64,000 nt of DNA from Planctomycetota bacterium. Lineage in GTDB: Bacteria; Planctomycetota; UBA8742; UBA2392. The stretch is from assembly GCA_019912315.1 (NCBI GenBank), contig JAIOJA010000013.1, positions 62,001 through 126,000 of the forward strand. The letters run 5' to 3'. Below, piece after piece: positions 50,348 through 58,885 of this stretch; position 1 is the stretch's first letter, and every line of letters begins with the position of its first letter. The notes beneath the pieces are model-generated. The model searched no databases and was not told the origin of the DNA. It saw only the letters and a list, made by a program, of their open reading frames with translations. A program made the position numbers and the translations under genes.

Positions 50348-50902
50348 CTAGGATCCGTTGAGCTGATCCAGGTCGCGCTGCAGGTTCTCCCGCGCTTGTT
50401 TTTCAAGCGGCGTGCCCCATTCAGTCCAGAACAGGCGTTCGCGCCCGAGCATCGCGCGCAGCCAGTCGCTTCGCCCCGCGTTCCATTCCGCGTCGCTGAG
50501 GTTCGCAAACTCCGCGCGAATGTTTGCGCCGTTGCGCTGGTATTCCTCCCAGCTTCCGCCAAGCGTGGAAAGATCGAGATCAAGGACCTTCTTTGATTCC
50601 TCGATACTCGGCTGGTGCCCCTTGGTATCGCGAATGATCTCGGCCACCACCTGTGCGCGATCCACTGGCCAGCCGGCCGCGATGAGTTTCTGCACCGCGA
50701 GGTCGGCGCTGTCTTCTTCATTGTCTTTGCTGCCGGGCTCATAGACGGCGTCATGGAACCAGATCGCCATCCGCTGTTCCTCATTTAGATCAAGCGACGC
50801 GCCCTTGCACAGCATGTCAGCGATGTGCCGCAGGTCGTGATACCGCCGGTGCGCTTCCGTGTATCGTGTCGTCAGTTCAAACAGAAGATCCGTAGCGTTC
50901 AT
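50348..50902 (-). CDS. HD-superfamily phosphohydrolase (COG4339 type)
   Basis: A 184-aa protein. The metal-binding HD residues are visible as RRYHDLRHIADML (H22, H26) and MAIWFHDAVYEP (H50, D51), followed by NEEDSADLA. This matches the predicted metal-dependent phosphohydrolases of COG4339, substrate unknown. It starts 2 nt after the stop of a haem lipoprotein gene with AGGA upstream, so it belongs to that operon. Confidence 0.85.
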   Translation of the reverse strand: MNATDLLFELTTRYTEAHRRYHDLRHIADMLCKGASLDLNEEQRMAIWFHDAVYEPGSKDNEEDSADLAVQKLIAAGWPVDRAQVVAEIIRDTKGHQPSIEESKKVLDLDLSTLGGSWEEYQRNGANIRAEFANLSDAEWNAGRSDWLRAMLGRERLFWTEWGTPLEKQARENLQRDLDQLNGS

Positions 50903-50904
50903 GT

Positions 50905-51720
50905 TCAGTCCTGTGTCCATGGCAGCGGGTTCAGCCCGCGACCTTCGGTTGTGGTTTCGTGGCATTCCGTACAGACGCTGCGAATTGTCGTGTAGCGGCT
51001 GCCGACACCCAGCAATTGCCCCGTCCGGGCAATTGCCGCGATCGCGGAGGCTTCCCGCGCGATGCTCTCCCAGTACTTCAGGTTCTTGCCGGAGAATTTG
51101 CCGATGCGATCCGATGCGTCCCTCAGGCGTTCCATGTCGCGCTCTTCGACCGCACGCCCCGCCGTCGTCATGGTGTCGCGCATCGCGCCCATGCTCAAGC
51201 GTACTTTTGCCGGCGCCTCAAACACCTGCTCCGCGCGCTTTGCATCCCGGGTTTTTTGCCAGGCTTCCAGCACCTCCGAGTCGATTCCGTGCGCTGCAAG
51301 GGGCCAGAATTCGAAATGGCAGTTGTCGCAGCCTTGTTGCGCCGCTGCCAGGTGCTTTCCGGCACTCGCCCAGTCCCCCTCGGCCGCCGCCCCATTCGTC
51401 CGCTGGTTGGCGTCCTGCAGGGTGCGAAAGTGGGATGCAAACTGTTCCGCACGGCGGGCGAGGTCGCTACTCGCGTTGGCCAGCGCAAGACGGTCCTGAG
51501 TGTTCGTACTTTCGACGATGTTGCCGCAATCCACCCACATCCGTCGCATCGCTGTGTTCATCGGGCGATCCTGCAGCCAGACATCCCAGTTCGTGTCGCC
51601 CTTCGCGGCGGGTTTTCCGGGGGCCGCTTCGCCGTTGGGGGACTGCTTCACGCAGCCCGCAACCAGGCAGAACAGGCTCAACATGCCGAATGCGCCGAGC
51701 AACAGTATGGATCGCTGCAT
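50905..51720 (-). CDS. Lipoprotein with two CxxCH haem motifs (paralogue B)
   Basis: A 271-aa exported protein with lipobox LVAGC (Cys23). CxxCH motifs at C131-H135 (CDNCH) and C250-H254 (CTECH) imply two covalent haems. It shares with the 52390-53286 protein a MRRMWVDCG segment (about 58-66), a similar haem spacing and the C-terminal GLNPLPW. Helices between the motifs suggest a cytochrome c'-like or multihaem helical fold. Likely a periplasmic electron carrier or sensor. Its start is supported by AGGTG 6 nt upstream. Confidence 0.8.
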   Translation of the reverse strand: MQRSILLLGAFGMLSLFCLVAGCVKQSPNGEAAPGKPAAKGDTNWDVWLQDRPMNTAMRRMWVDCGNIVESTNTQDRLALANASSDLARRAEQFASHFRTLQDANQRTNGAAAEGDWASAGKHLAAAQQGCDNCHFEFWPLAAHGIDSEVLEAWQKTRDAKRAEQVFEAPAKVRLSMGAMRDTMTTAGRAVEERDMERLRDASDRIGKFSGKNLKYWESIAREASAIAAIARTGQLLGVGSRYTTIRSVCTECHETTTEGRGLNPLPWTQD

Positions 51721-51728
51721 GTTGACAC

Positions 51729-52397
51729 CTAACTCAGGATCGCGCCTTCCGTGTGCCCCTGCAGGGCGGCCGATACGCTCGCCCGAGTGTTCGACCATAG
51801 ATCCGAGTGCAGCCACTTGCCCGGGTCTTCCGCGTTCACGTCAACTTCGTCGGAATTGCTCACACTCAAGGGCGCGCCGCCAAGAAAGTCACCGCTTGCA
51901 ACCTCAAATACCATTACCTCGCCCTGCCACAACCCCGGCGAGAACAAACCACCGCCCGCTGCTGCCGGCTCGGCCAACAGCCGGGTGCGGATCACGACCA
52001 GAAATTTGATTGCCGCGAGAGTGTCAAACAGACGCTCCAGATAGGCGCCGTCGAATTTCTCCGGTGCGTCGGACAACGCCTTGCGCGTCTCTGTCAGCCA
52101 GCTTGTGTCCAGGATCAGGTCGAGGCGCGGACGACGTTTTTCCGGCGCCGATTCGAACAACTCCGCCTGTACCAGCACGGCGTTGGGTGCGTCGCCGAAC
52201 CTGAGCTTTTCGCCTTCCGGCAGGGCGATGTCTTTCAACTCTTCCTGGTAGGTAAGCGCGCCACGCCCGACCTGCTCAATCTGCTTGAGTTTGGGTTCCG
52301 CTTCGCCGTGTCGCTCGCTCAGTACCGTGTCGAAGGACTTTCCGCAGCCTGCAATCAGCAGAACGCCCGCCAGCCCGATTGTGACGGCCTTAATCAT
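51729..52397 (-). CDS. Lipoprotein of unknown function between two haem lipoproteins
   Basis: A 222-aa exported protein with lipobox LIAGC (Cys18). There is no CxxCH. A helical, charged body is followed by a glycine-rich segment (PAAAGGGLFSPGLW) and a stretch GEVMVFEVASGDFLGG. No family is recognised. It overlaps the upstream haem lipoprotein gene by 8 nt and lies 8 nt before the next, so the three are almost certainly made together and may form a complex. Confidence 0.7.
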   Translation of the reverse strand: MIKAVTIGLAGVLLIAGCGKSFDTVLSERHGEAEPKLKQIEQVGRGALTYQEELKDIALPEGEKLRFGDAPNAVLVQAELFESAPEKRRPRLDLILDTSWLTETRKALSDAPEKFDGAYLERLFDTLAAIKFLVVIRTRLLAEPAAAGGGLFSPGLWQGEVMVFEVASGDFLGGAPLSVSNSDEVDVNAEDPGKWLHSDLWSNTRASVSAALQGHTEGAILS

Positions 52398-53286
52398 TGC
52401 CGTACTTCCAGGGCAAGGGGTTCAGGGGCAGGCGTTCATCCTGCACGTACTTCTCGTGGCAGGTGCGGCAGTTTTCGGTCATCTTGCCGTAACTGGCGTC
52501 GATGCCAAGAACGTCGTTGCGCGCGGCAGTTTCAACGATCTTGCGCGCGTGGCGCTCCACGCTTCGCCACAGTTCAAGTTGTTCATTCGCCATCTCGTGA
52601 ATCGCCTGCGCGCTGGTCAGCACGACTTTCTCGTCGTTGTTATCAATGGCGCCGATCGCACGTTGCAGAAACCCCACCATGCGGAACATGATCTGCAGGA
52701 AGTGCGGCGTCGAGGACAGGCGCAGGTTCCCGTAGGGTACATCGCCAAGCGAGTTTCCGTCGTCGATCCAGCCCTCAATCGTTTCAGGCAAGAAGCCGCG
52801 GGTTTCCAGTGACCAGTTTTCCACGTGGCAGTCCGTGCACGCGCTCCAGACGCGCTGGGACTGAAAGCGTGACTCAAACCAGTCACCCGCCTTCGCCTGG
52901 GTGGCCATCTCGCGGTTGGCGTCGCGAATGACCTCCCACATGTCGCCGAAAGCTTTGGCCTTGCGCGCAATGTTTTCGGCGTTGGACTCCAGTGTATCGA
53001 AGTCGATCACGCCGTGGGCGCCGCTTGCCATCGCGTTGATCTCGCCGCAGCTGACCCACATGCTGCGCATCTTGATGCGCATGGGGTTGACCGCCAGCCA
53101 CGTCCCCAGTGAATCATCGGCTTCCGTGATGCCCGGCGATTTTATTGGTTTCACTGCGCTGTTCTTGGGTGTGGACTCGGTTGGGGGCAGGATCGGACTG
53201 TTGGCGGGCTCCGATCGCTTTACGCAACCGAGTACGACGCACGCCCCAAACGCGGCGAGGGTCAGCATTAGCGTTATCTGTTTCAT
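52390..53286 (-). CDS. Lipoprotein with two CxxCH haem motifs (paralogue A)
   Basis: A 298-aa exported protein with lipobox VVLGC (Cys21). CxxCH motifs are at C150-H154 (CTDCH) and C273-H277 (CRTCH). It shares the MRSMWVSCG segment (73-81) and the C-terminal PLNPLPW with the protein at 50905-51720 and must be a paralogue. The Pro/Ser-rich region 25-55 is a linker. It is the first gene of the minus-strand operon, divergent from the CPBP protease across 70 nt. The ATG at 53286 lacks a clear Shine-Dalgarno; longer frames lack a signal peptide at their start. Confidence 0.78.
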   Translation of the reverse strand: MKQITLMLTLAAFGACVVLGCVKRSEPANSPILPPTESTPKNSAVKPIKSPGITEADDSLGTWLAVNPMRIKMRSMWVSCGEINAMASGAHGVIDFDTLESNAENIARKAKAFGDMWEVIRDANREMATQAKAGDWFESRFQSQRVWSACTDCHVENWSLETRGFLPETIEGWIDDGNSLGDVPYGNLRLSSTPHFLQIMFRMVGFLQRAIGAIDNNDEKVVLTSAQAIHEMANEQLELWRSVERHARKIVETAARNDVLGIDASYGKMTENCRTCHEKYVQDERLPLNPLPWKYGND

Positions 53287-53356
53287 GGCGAGCAGTCTAT
53301 TGCCGGGCGCGCCCCGGACAATGGATTGTGCGCCGCGGAGTTTCCATACTCGCACC

Positions 53357-54169
53357 ATGAGCGAGCCCTCGGATATTCGCCTGACCAGTGCCTGGCGCGA
53401 GCTGAAACGCGAGCGCGTAGCCGTGCTGGTGCTGGCGCTGAGTGCCGTGCTGCTGGCTACTGTGGAGTACTTTTTCCTCGCGGGCGCCTTCGTGAAGCTG
53501 TTTCCGGAAGTCACGAAGGAGTACGCACCGGGTGTCTGGTATGGATCCTGGGCGAAGACGAACGCAACGGCGCCATGGTGGGGCGTGCTGCTGCCCTGGG
53601 TATGGTGGGCGGGCGGCATGCTGGTGCTGTGGGTCGGTGTGCCGATGGTTGCGGCAAGACTGCTCGGCTTCCGTGTGCGCGAGCTGGGTCTGAGTGTGCG
53701 CGGCGTACTGCCGAAGCTTTGGGTGTACGGGCTGCTGTTTGTACTGGTGTTGCCGGGCGTGTGGTGGGCGAGCACCCAGGAGGGTTTCACCAACATGTAC
53801 CCCATGCTCAAGCCCCAGTACGCCCAAACCTGGTGCTGGGCCGTGCTGCTGAGCTGGTGGGGGATCTACGCGGCCCAGTTCTTCGTGATCGAATTTTTCT
53901 TCCGGGGCTGGCTTCTGTTCACACTGGAGAAGCCCTTCGGTCTCGCGGCGATTGGCGTGATGCTGGTACCATACTGCATGATTCACTTTCACAAACCGTT
54001 CCCGGAAGCGCTGGGCGCCATCGGGGCGGGGGCTATCCTCGGCTGGCTGGCGTTGCGCACACGCAGTATCTGGGGCGGCTGGCTGCTGCACTGCGCGGTG
54101 GCCATCACTATGGACACCATGTCGTTACTCAAGGGCGACTTCGGCCTGCCGAAACAGTTCTGGCCATGA
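53357..54169 (+). CDS. CPBP-family intramembrane metalloprotease (Abi/CAAX type)
   Basis: A 270-aa membrane protein with about eight hydrophobic segments. The CPBP motifs are IEFFFRG (a single Glu spaced before Arg), MIHFHKP (second motif histidines) and LLHCAVAITMD (third motif). The first motif normally has a Glu pair, so the active site is slightly unusual. Such proteins cleave or bind membrane peptides; roles range from bacteriocin immunity to prenyl-protein processing. Its TGA overlaps the ATG of the flavoprotein gene. Confidence 0.75.
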   Translation: MSEPSDIRLTSAWRELKRERVAVLVLALSAVLLATVEYFFLAGAFVKLFPEVTKEYAPGVWYGSWAKTNATAPWWGVLLPWVWWAGGMLVLWVGVPMVAARLLGFRVRELGLSVRGVLPKLWVYGLLFVLVLPGVWWASTQEGFTNMYPMLKPQYAQTWCWAVLLSWWGIYAAQFFVIEFFFRGWLLFTLEKPFGLAAIGVMLVPYCMIHFHKPFPEALGAIGAGAILGWLALRTRSIWGGWLLHCAVAITMDTMSLLKGDFGLPKQFWP

Positions 54170-55758
54170 TCATTCGCCTATACAACTTGAACGTCAGTCT
54201 TGAGGACGATTTCAATCGCGCCCTGAAACGGGAGGCGTCCAAACGTCTTGGGATGGACGTGTCAACGCTTCGGCTCGTGAAGCGAGGCGTTGACGCGCGA
54301 GAGCGAACGCCGCGATTCAACTGCACTGTTGATGTCGAGCTGCCGGAGGGCGCGGATCGGGAGCGTCTGTTGCGTGACCTGGGCTCTAACGCGGGCGTGC
54401 CTGCTGAAACTCCGCCGCTGACTGCCGCATCGGGCGATGGTGAGTTGAGTGGGCGAGTCGTGGTGGTTGGTTCCGGTCCCGCGGGCGGCTTTGCGGCCTA
54501 CGTGCTTGCGTTGAACGGCTATAAGCCGCTCCTGATCGAGCGCGGCAAGCCGGCCCTGGAGCGACTGCGCCAGATCGGGCGCTGGAATGCGGGCGTGGTC
54601 GAGCTCGACCCGGAAAGCAACGCTCTGTTCGGCGAAGGCGGTGCGGGCAGTTTCAGCGATGGCAAACTCTACACGAGCAACAAGCGCGACCCCTTCGTGC
54701 TGCGGATTCTGGAGACGTTTGTCGACTGCGGTGCCCCGCCGAAGATTCTGACCGACGCCTCGCCCCACGTTGGCACGGACATTCTGACCCGCGTCGTCGT
54801 TGCTCTGCGCGAAAAGATCGTCGCCCTGGGCGGCGAGTTCCGCTTCGGGGCCAAGTTTAGCGACGTGCACATAGAGGACGGAAGGGTAGTCGGCATCGAC
54901 GTCAATGGCGAACGTATCGACACGTCAACGGTCATACTCGCGCCGGGGCATTCCGCACGCGATACGTACGACATGCTGCTCACGCGCGGAGTGGCCATGG
55001 AGCCCAAACCGTTCCAGCTGGGCGTACGCATCGAGCACCCCCAGGAAGTCATAGATCGTGCCCAGCTCGGGCGCTACTGGCGTGACGAACGCCTCGCGCC
55101 GGCCAGCTATGACATAGCCTGCCATGCCGCAGGCTTCGACCTGTACAGTTTCTGTATGTGCCCGGGCGGCATCACCATGGCGGCCGTCAACGAGCCCGGG
55201 CATCTGAACACGAACGGCATGAGCTTCAGCCCCCGCGCCAGCGGCTACGCCAACAGCGCGCTTGTGACGACGTTCCAGCCCGCGGAATTCGGTCTGAAGC
55301 CACTGGACGGAGTCGCGTTCCAGCGCCGCTATGAGGCGCTGGCATTCAAGGCCGGCGGTGGGGACTACTCAACGCCAGCACAACCGGTGACCCACTATCT
55401 GCGCGGGCTGGATTCGCCAAGAAACATGCGCGGGACCTACGCGCGCGGCAGGAACTACGCGGCGCTTGGTGAGTTGCTGCCGGAAAAACTAAACCAGGCC
55501 CTGCGCGCGGGACTGCCCGAATTCGACAAACGGATTCGCGGATTTCTAACAGACAGCGGCATCCTGCACGCCATCGAAGCCCGCGCCAGCAGCCCGGTCC
55601 GAATCCCCCGTAACCCGCAGACACGTGAATCAAACAACGTCGCCGGCCTCTACCCGGCAGGCGAAGGAGCCGGCTACGCAGGCGGAATTATCAGCGCGGC
55701 ATTGGACGGAATTCACTCAGCGCTGGCCATCGTTGCCACGTTTGCTAGACCGGTATGA
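54166..55758 (+). CDS. FAD-dependent dehydrogenase, COG2509 family
   Basis: A 530-aa flavoprotein. Residues 1-85 form an N-terminal alpha/beta domain (MIIRLYNLNVSLEDDFNRAL). The FAD-binding VVVGSGPAGGFAAYVLAL is near 97, followed by FGEGGAGSFSDGKL near 158, a hallmark of COG2509. The C-terminal FAD segment is GLYPAGEGAGYAGGII. Enzyme activity is unknown in this family. It is translationally coupled to the CPBP gene (ATGA overlap). Confidence 0.88.
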   Translation: MIIRLYNLNVSLEDDFNRALKREASKRLGMDVSTLRLVKRGVDARERTPRFNCTVDVELPEGADRERLLRDLGSNAGVPAETPPLTAASGDGELSGRVVVVGSGPAGGFAAYVLALNGYKPLLIERGKPALERLRQIGRWNAGVVELDPESNALFGEGGAGSFSDGKLYTSNKRDPFVLRILETFVDCGAPPKILTDASPHVGTDILTRVVVALREKIVALGGEFRFGAKFSDVHIEDGRVVGIDVNGERIDTSTVILAPGHSARDTYDMLLTRGVAMEPKPFQLGVRIEHPQEVIDRAQLGRYWRDERLAPASYDIACHAAGFDLYSFCMCPGGITMAAVNEPGHLNTNGMSFSPRASGYANSALVTTFQPAEFGLKPLDGVAFQRRYEALAFKAGGGDYSTPAQPVTHYLRGLDSPRNMRGTYARGRNYAALGELLPEKLNQALRAGLPEFDKRIRGFLTDSGILHAIEARASSPVRIPRNPQTRESNNVAGLYPAGEGAGYAGGIISAALDGIHSALAIVATFARPV

Positions 55759-55850
55759 GTTGTTTGGAGAGGGGCAGTCGCCACAATCGTGGTGACATCG
55801 ACTTCGGCGATCGCCGCTCGCTAACGCTTCGCGCTCCAACCAGGGACAAT

Positions 55851-56294
55851 ATGGAACATCGCGAGCAGACTCTTCCTGCGTTCCACGTCGTCGGCGTTCA
55901 GATTCGCACGAACAACGCTGATGCCATAGACACCATCGGCCCCTTGTGGGGGCGCGTAATGACCGAAGGGCTGATTCAGAAAATACCGGACCCGAGCGAC
56001 GAGCAGCTTATTGCTGTTTACAGCAGTTACGAAAGCGACCACACGGGTGCCTACGACTACACCATCGGGCGGCGCGTGAACTCGGTCGGTGAGATTCCTG
56101 AGGGTATGGCTCACGTCGAGTTTCCGGAATCGCGCTATGCAGTCGTGACGTCCCGGGGCGAAATGCCGGACGCGCTCGTCCAGACCTGGATGAAAATCTG
56201 GCAGGCCGACCTGCCCCGCGCGTTTACTGCCGACTTCGAAGTGCACGACTTCGAAACCCCGGACCAGGTCGAAATCTGGCTTTCACTGAAGTAG
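55851..56294 (+). CDS. GyrI-like / AraC effector-binding domain protein
   Basis: A 147-aa protein with the SOUL/GyrI-like fold of bacterial effector-binding domains: FHVVGVQIRTNNADAIDTIG, later GAYDYTIGRRVNSVGEIPEG, and FEVHDFETPDQVEIWLSLK at the end. Such stand-alone domains bind small hydrophobic ligands or hydrolyse cyclopropanoids in some cases. The ATG at 55851 has AGGGA 6 nt upstream. The preceding 92 nt carry a GC-rich stretch with some 7-bp periodicity (about 55809-55836). Confidence 0.8.
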   Translation: MEHREQTLPAFHVVGVQIRTNNADAIDTIGPLWGRVMTEGLIQKIPDPSDEQLIAVYSSYESDHTGAYDYTIGRRVNSVGEIPEGMAHVEFPESRYAVVTSRGEMPDALVQTWMKIWQADLPRAFTADFEVHDFETPDQVEIWLSLK

Positions 56295-56305
56295 TTCCCG
56301 GCAAA

Positions 56306-57262
56306 TCAGCCCTGTATGTCGCTCGCGTCCCGAAACTTCGGGTGCCGCACACGCCTGCCCACCAGGGCCAGCAGCTTTGCGTGGCGAACCTTGCGCCCCG
56401 TGCGCCGCAGGATATCGACGTCGGCGCCCTCTTTGTGCCCGGCCTGCAACAACCTGGCGGCCTCCGCGATTTGCCCGGCGTACAACAGGTGTTTGACGCA
56501 GCGGTCGTATGTGCGCGCCGCAAAGATGCTCCATGCCGCGTGTTCAAAACGTGGGCTGCCGCCGCAGCGTTCGAGTATGAGGCCGACAACCCGCAGGTCA
56601 TGCGCGTCCCGGGCGATCAGCTGGTCAAGCCCCGAGAAGCGGGAAAGCGCATTTTCAGTCCGGTTGTAATCCGCGACGATTTCCGGCAGCGCCGCGAAAT
56701 CCGCGTAGTGCGCCAGGCGTGCGATCCACTCCATGTCGCTGCCAACAGGCAGCGACGTGTCGAACCTGCCCGTGGCTGCCGCAACGTCGCGCCGGACCAA
56801 CAGGCTCGTGATTGCGCAGGACATCTCGCCGCGCAGGAACGCCGCCGCGCAATTGCCGGTCATCAGTGTGCGGGGCGCGGCAGGCATGGCGCGGTCGCCC
56901 TTCGCCACCAGGGCGCAGCATACGCCCGCGCTGCCGGCGGCGTCTAACTGCGCGGTCAGCGTGCCCGGGCGGCGTGTGTCATCGTCGTCCAGAAACGCGA
57001 TCCAGTCGCCTGTTGACGCGTCAATGCCCGCGTTGCGCGCGCCGGCGTCGCCCTTGTTGGGTTGCCGAATCGCGAGTAGCCGCACGTCCGCCTCGTCGGC
57101 CTTGCGCCCCAGAGCGTCGAGCACGCTGGGAGTTTCGTCGCTGCTGCCGTCGTCAATGATCACGAGCTCAAGAGGGCGCCAGTCCTGGTCCAGCACGCTG
57201 TCAACGGCGCGGGCAAGCAACGCCGCGCGGTTGAACGTGGGGATGATGACGCTTACGCGCAT
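56306..57262 (-). CDS. Family 2 glycosyltransferase
   Basis: A 318-aa GT-A enzyme. It has VSVIIPTFNRAALLARAVDS at the start, LVIIDDGSSDET (near 35) and WIAFLDDDD (near 90), where the aspartates bind the sugar-nucleotide metal. It transfers one sugar to a lipid-linked or cell-surface glycan. Its last gene position in a minus-strand set of four and 10-nt overlap with the GT29-like gene imply a shared transcript. Donor and acceptor are unknown. Confidence 0.9.
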   Translation of the reverse strand: MRVSVIIPTFNRAALLARAVDSVLDQDWRPLELVIIDDGSSDETPSVLDALGRKADEADVRLLAIRQPNKGDAGARNAGIDASTGDWIAFLDDDDTRRPGTLTAQLDAAGSAGVCCALVAKGDRAMPAAPRTLMTGNCAAAFLRGEMSCAITSLLVRRDVAAATGRFDTSLPVGSDMEWIARLAHYADFAALPEIVADYNRTENALSRFSGLDQLIARDAHDLRVVGLILERCGGSPRFEHAAWSIFAARTYDRCVKHLLYAGQIAEAARLLQAGHKEGADVDILRRTGRKVRHAKLLALVGRRVRHPKFRDASDIQG

Positions 57263-57933
57263 GGCAGGATCTTCAGTACGCCCTTCGTGTCATGCTCGCG
57301 GCACAGAGTTTCTTCTTCGTCCCAGGTGTGTTGATCACGGAACGTCCGCCTCGGCGTGCCGCGCTCCCATGTGAATCCGATCAGGCATACTTCGTGGCCC
57401 GCGAACCTCGGGTCATCCAGTACGCGCTCGATTGCCAGAAAGCCCGAACTGGGATTGACCTTGGCCCATGGGCGCTGCGGGTCAACGGCCCGGAGTTTGC
57501 GGCGCGCGCGCTTCAGGAAGCCGCGCGGCGGATACACGGCCGGCGTGTCCCGCAACCCGTTCGCACGCATCAGTTTGGGCCCGTAGTCCAGCTTCTTCTT
57601 GCGTCGTCGAAACTGAAACAGCGTGATCAGCAGCGCATCCAGCCAGTTGTCCCGTCGCCCGCGAAACCAGATTTCGCCGGCCTGGCGCGCCGGTGCAAGC
57701 TCGCGGAGCCGGGCTTGCTTGTACAGGTCGCGTCCGACGGCGCCGGTGTTGATCAAACAGAGAATTGTGGTGCGCGTACCGGTGTTGCCGCCGAAATTGG
57801 GGCACTCATTGAAGCGGACAACCACTTCGCTTCCATCCACGAGAGCGGAGTAGTCGATGGCGACATCGGCGTTCCCGATCAGCACCACCCGCTGCGCCAG
57901 TTGGAGCGCCGTCGCCTTCAACCCCGTCGTCAT
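57253..57933 (-). CDS. Sialyltransferase-like (GT29-type) protein
   Basis: A 226-aa protein. The region VVLIGNADVAIDYSALVDG, then VVVRFNECPNF (RFN at 40-42) and GTRTT (52-56) matches the L-sialyl motif pattern of family 29 enzymes. NPSSGFLAIERVL (160-172) with CLIGF matches the S motif, and H202 with nearby glutamates fits the small HxxxxE motif. Bacterial members are annotated as GT29-like and may add sialic acid or another nonulosonate. No CMP-sialate synthesis genes are visible here, so the donor is unproven. It lies in an operon with three GT2 genes. Confidence 0.7.
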   Translation of the reverse strand: MTTGLKATALQLAQRVVLIGNADVAIDYSALVDGSEVVVRFNECPNFGGNTGTRTTILCLINTGAVGRDLYKQARLRELAPARQAGEIWFRGRRDNWLDALLITLFQFRRRKKKLDYGPKLMRANGLRDTPAVYPPRGFLKRARRKLRAVDPQRPWAKVNPSSGFLAIERVLDDPRFAGHEVCLIGFTWERGTPRRTFRDQHTWDEEETLCREHDTKGVLKILPCA

Positions 57934-57934
57934 G

Positions 57935-58885
57935 CTACTCCGGTTTCTTCAACTTGATGCCAAACCATCCCGCCATACGCGCCCGTGCGAGTTTGCCCTT
58001 CAGCCGCGTCAGCACCGGCAATTCGCCGCATCGGGCGAGCGCCGCTTCCCATGACGCGCGTGCCTCACGCACCCGGCCCAGCCACAAAAGGTGCTTGACG
58101 TGTTCATCGTACACGCGGGCGAATGCGTGTTTCATGGCGTCGTCGTCGTATCGGTCGTGGCTTGAAAAGCGTTCGCTGAACTCCTCAAGAACCAGCAGTT
58201 TCATCTTGTCACGTCGCAGGTCGCCCTCCAGCCCGACCTCGCGGCTGATGCTGCTTTCGACGGTATGAATGACGGTCAGGGCGTCCGGCACCGCCTTGAA
58301 CGGAAAGTCGAGCGACGCGCGCAGGCAGTATTCAAAGTCCTGGAAATTGCGGTGGTCCGTGAACCCGCCTATACGCTCAAACACCTCGCGCCGGATCATC
58401 AGCGTCTGCTGGTGCGCCCGCGTACGCCCGTCACACAGGGTTTCAAACACCCAGCCGTCCCGGATGTACTCTAGCTTCGGCTTCGGGCTGCCGTCCGCCC
58501 CGCCGTGCATGTAGCGGGTGAATGACACCCCTGCGTCAGGTGTTTGCCGCAGGGCGCGCAACTGGGTAGCGACTTTGGCGGGCAGCCACTCGTCGTCGTC
58601 GTCCAGAAACGCGAAGTACGATCCGCTCGCGAGTTCCATTCCTCTGGTGCGGGCGCGTCCGACGCCCCCGTTTGTAAGTTCTTCAAAGCGGTAGCCTACG
58701 TCGCTGTTGTCCGCTTCAGCCCGCAGTTCGCCCAGCACCTGTTGGGTCGCATCTTTGCTGCCGTCATCGACTACGACAAGTTCCAGCGGGCGCCACGTCT
58801 GCGCCAGAACGCAACGCACAGCACGGCGCACAAGCTCGGGGCGTTGGTAGGTGGGGATGATCGCGCTTACCAGCGGTTTGGTCAT
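57935..58885 (-). CDS. Family 2 glycosyltransferase
   Basis: A 316-aa GT-A enzyme with VSAIIPTYQRPELVRRAV at the start, LVVVDDGSKDAT (near 36) and YFAFLDDDDEWLPAKV (near 92). The C-terminus LRKDRMKLL-like helix region and a basic end (KLARARMAGWFGIKLKK) may bind the membrane. It is a paralogue of the neighbouring GT2 genes. It lies 1 nt before the GT29-like gene and overlaps the next GT2 gene by 4 nt. Confidence 0.9.
   Translation of the reverse strand: MTKPLVSAIIPTYQRPELVRRAVRCVLAQTWRPLELVVVDDGSKDATQQVLGELRAEADNSDVGYRFEELTNGGVGRARTRGMELASGSYFAFLDDDDEWLPAKVATQLRALRQTPDAGVSFTRYMHGGADGSPKPKLEYIRDGWVFETLCDGRTRAHQQTLMIRREVFERIGGFTDHRNFQDFEYCLRASLDFPFKAVPDALTVIHTVESSISREVGLEGDLRRDKMKLLVLEEFSERFSSHDRYDDDAMKHAFARVYDEHVKHLLWLGRVREARASWEAALARCGELPVLTRLKGKLARARMAGWFGIKLKKPE

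Noticed and set aside
52901..54169. 422-aa version of the CPBP protease starting at 52901
   Set aside because: The extension runs antisense through the haem lipoprotein gene. The ATG at 53357 gives a normal-length CPBP protein.
55809..55843. A further heptad element before the GyrI-like gene
   Set aside because: Words such as CGATCGC and CGCTCGC show some 7-bp phase, but there is no second inverted arm and the stretch is short. It was left out of the set.
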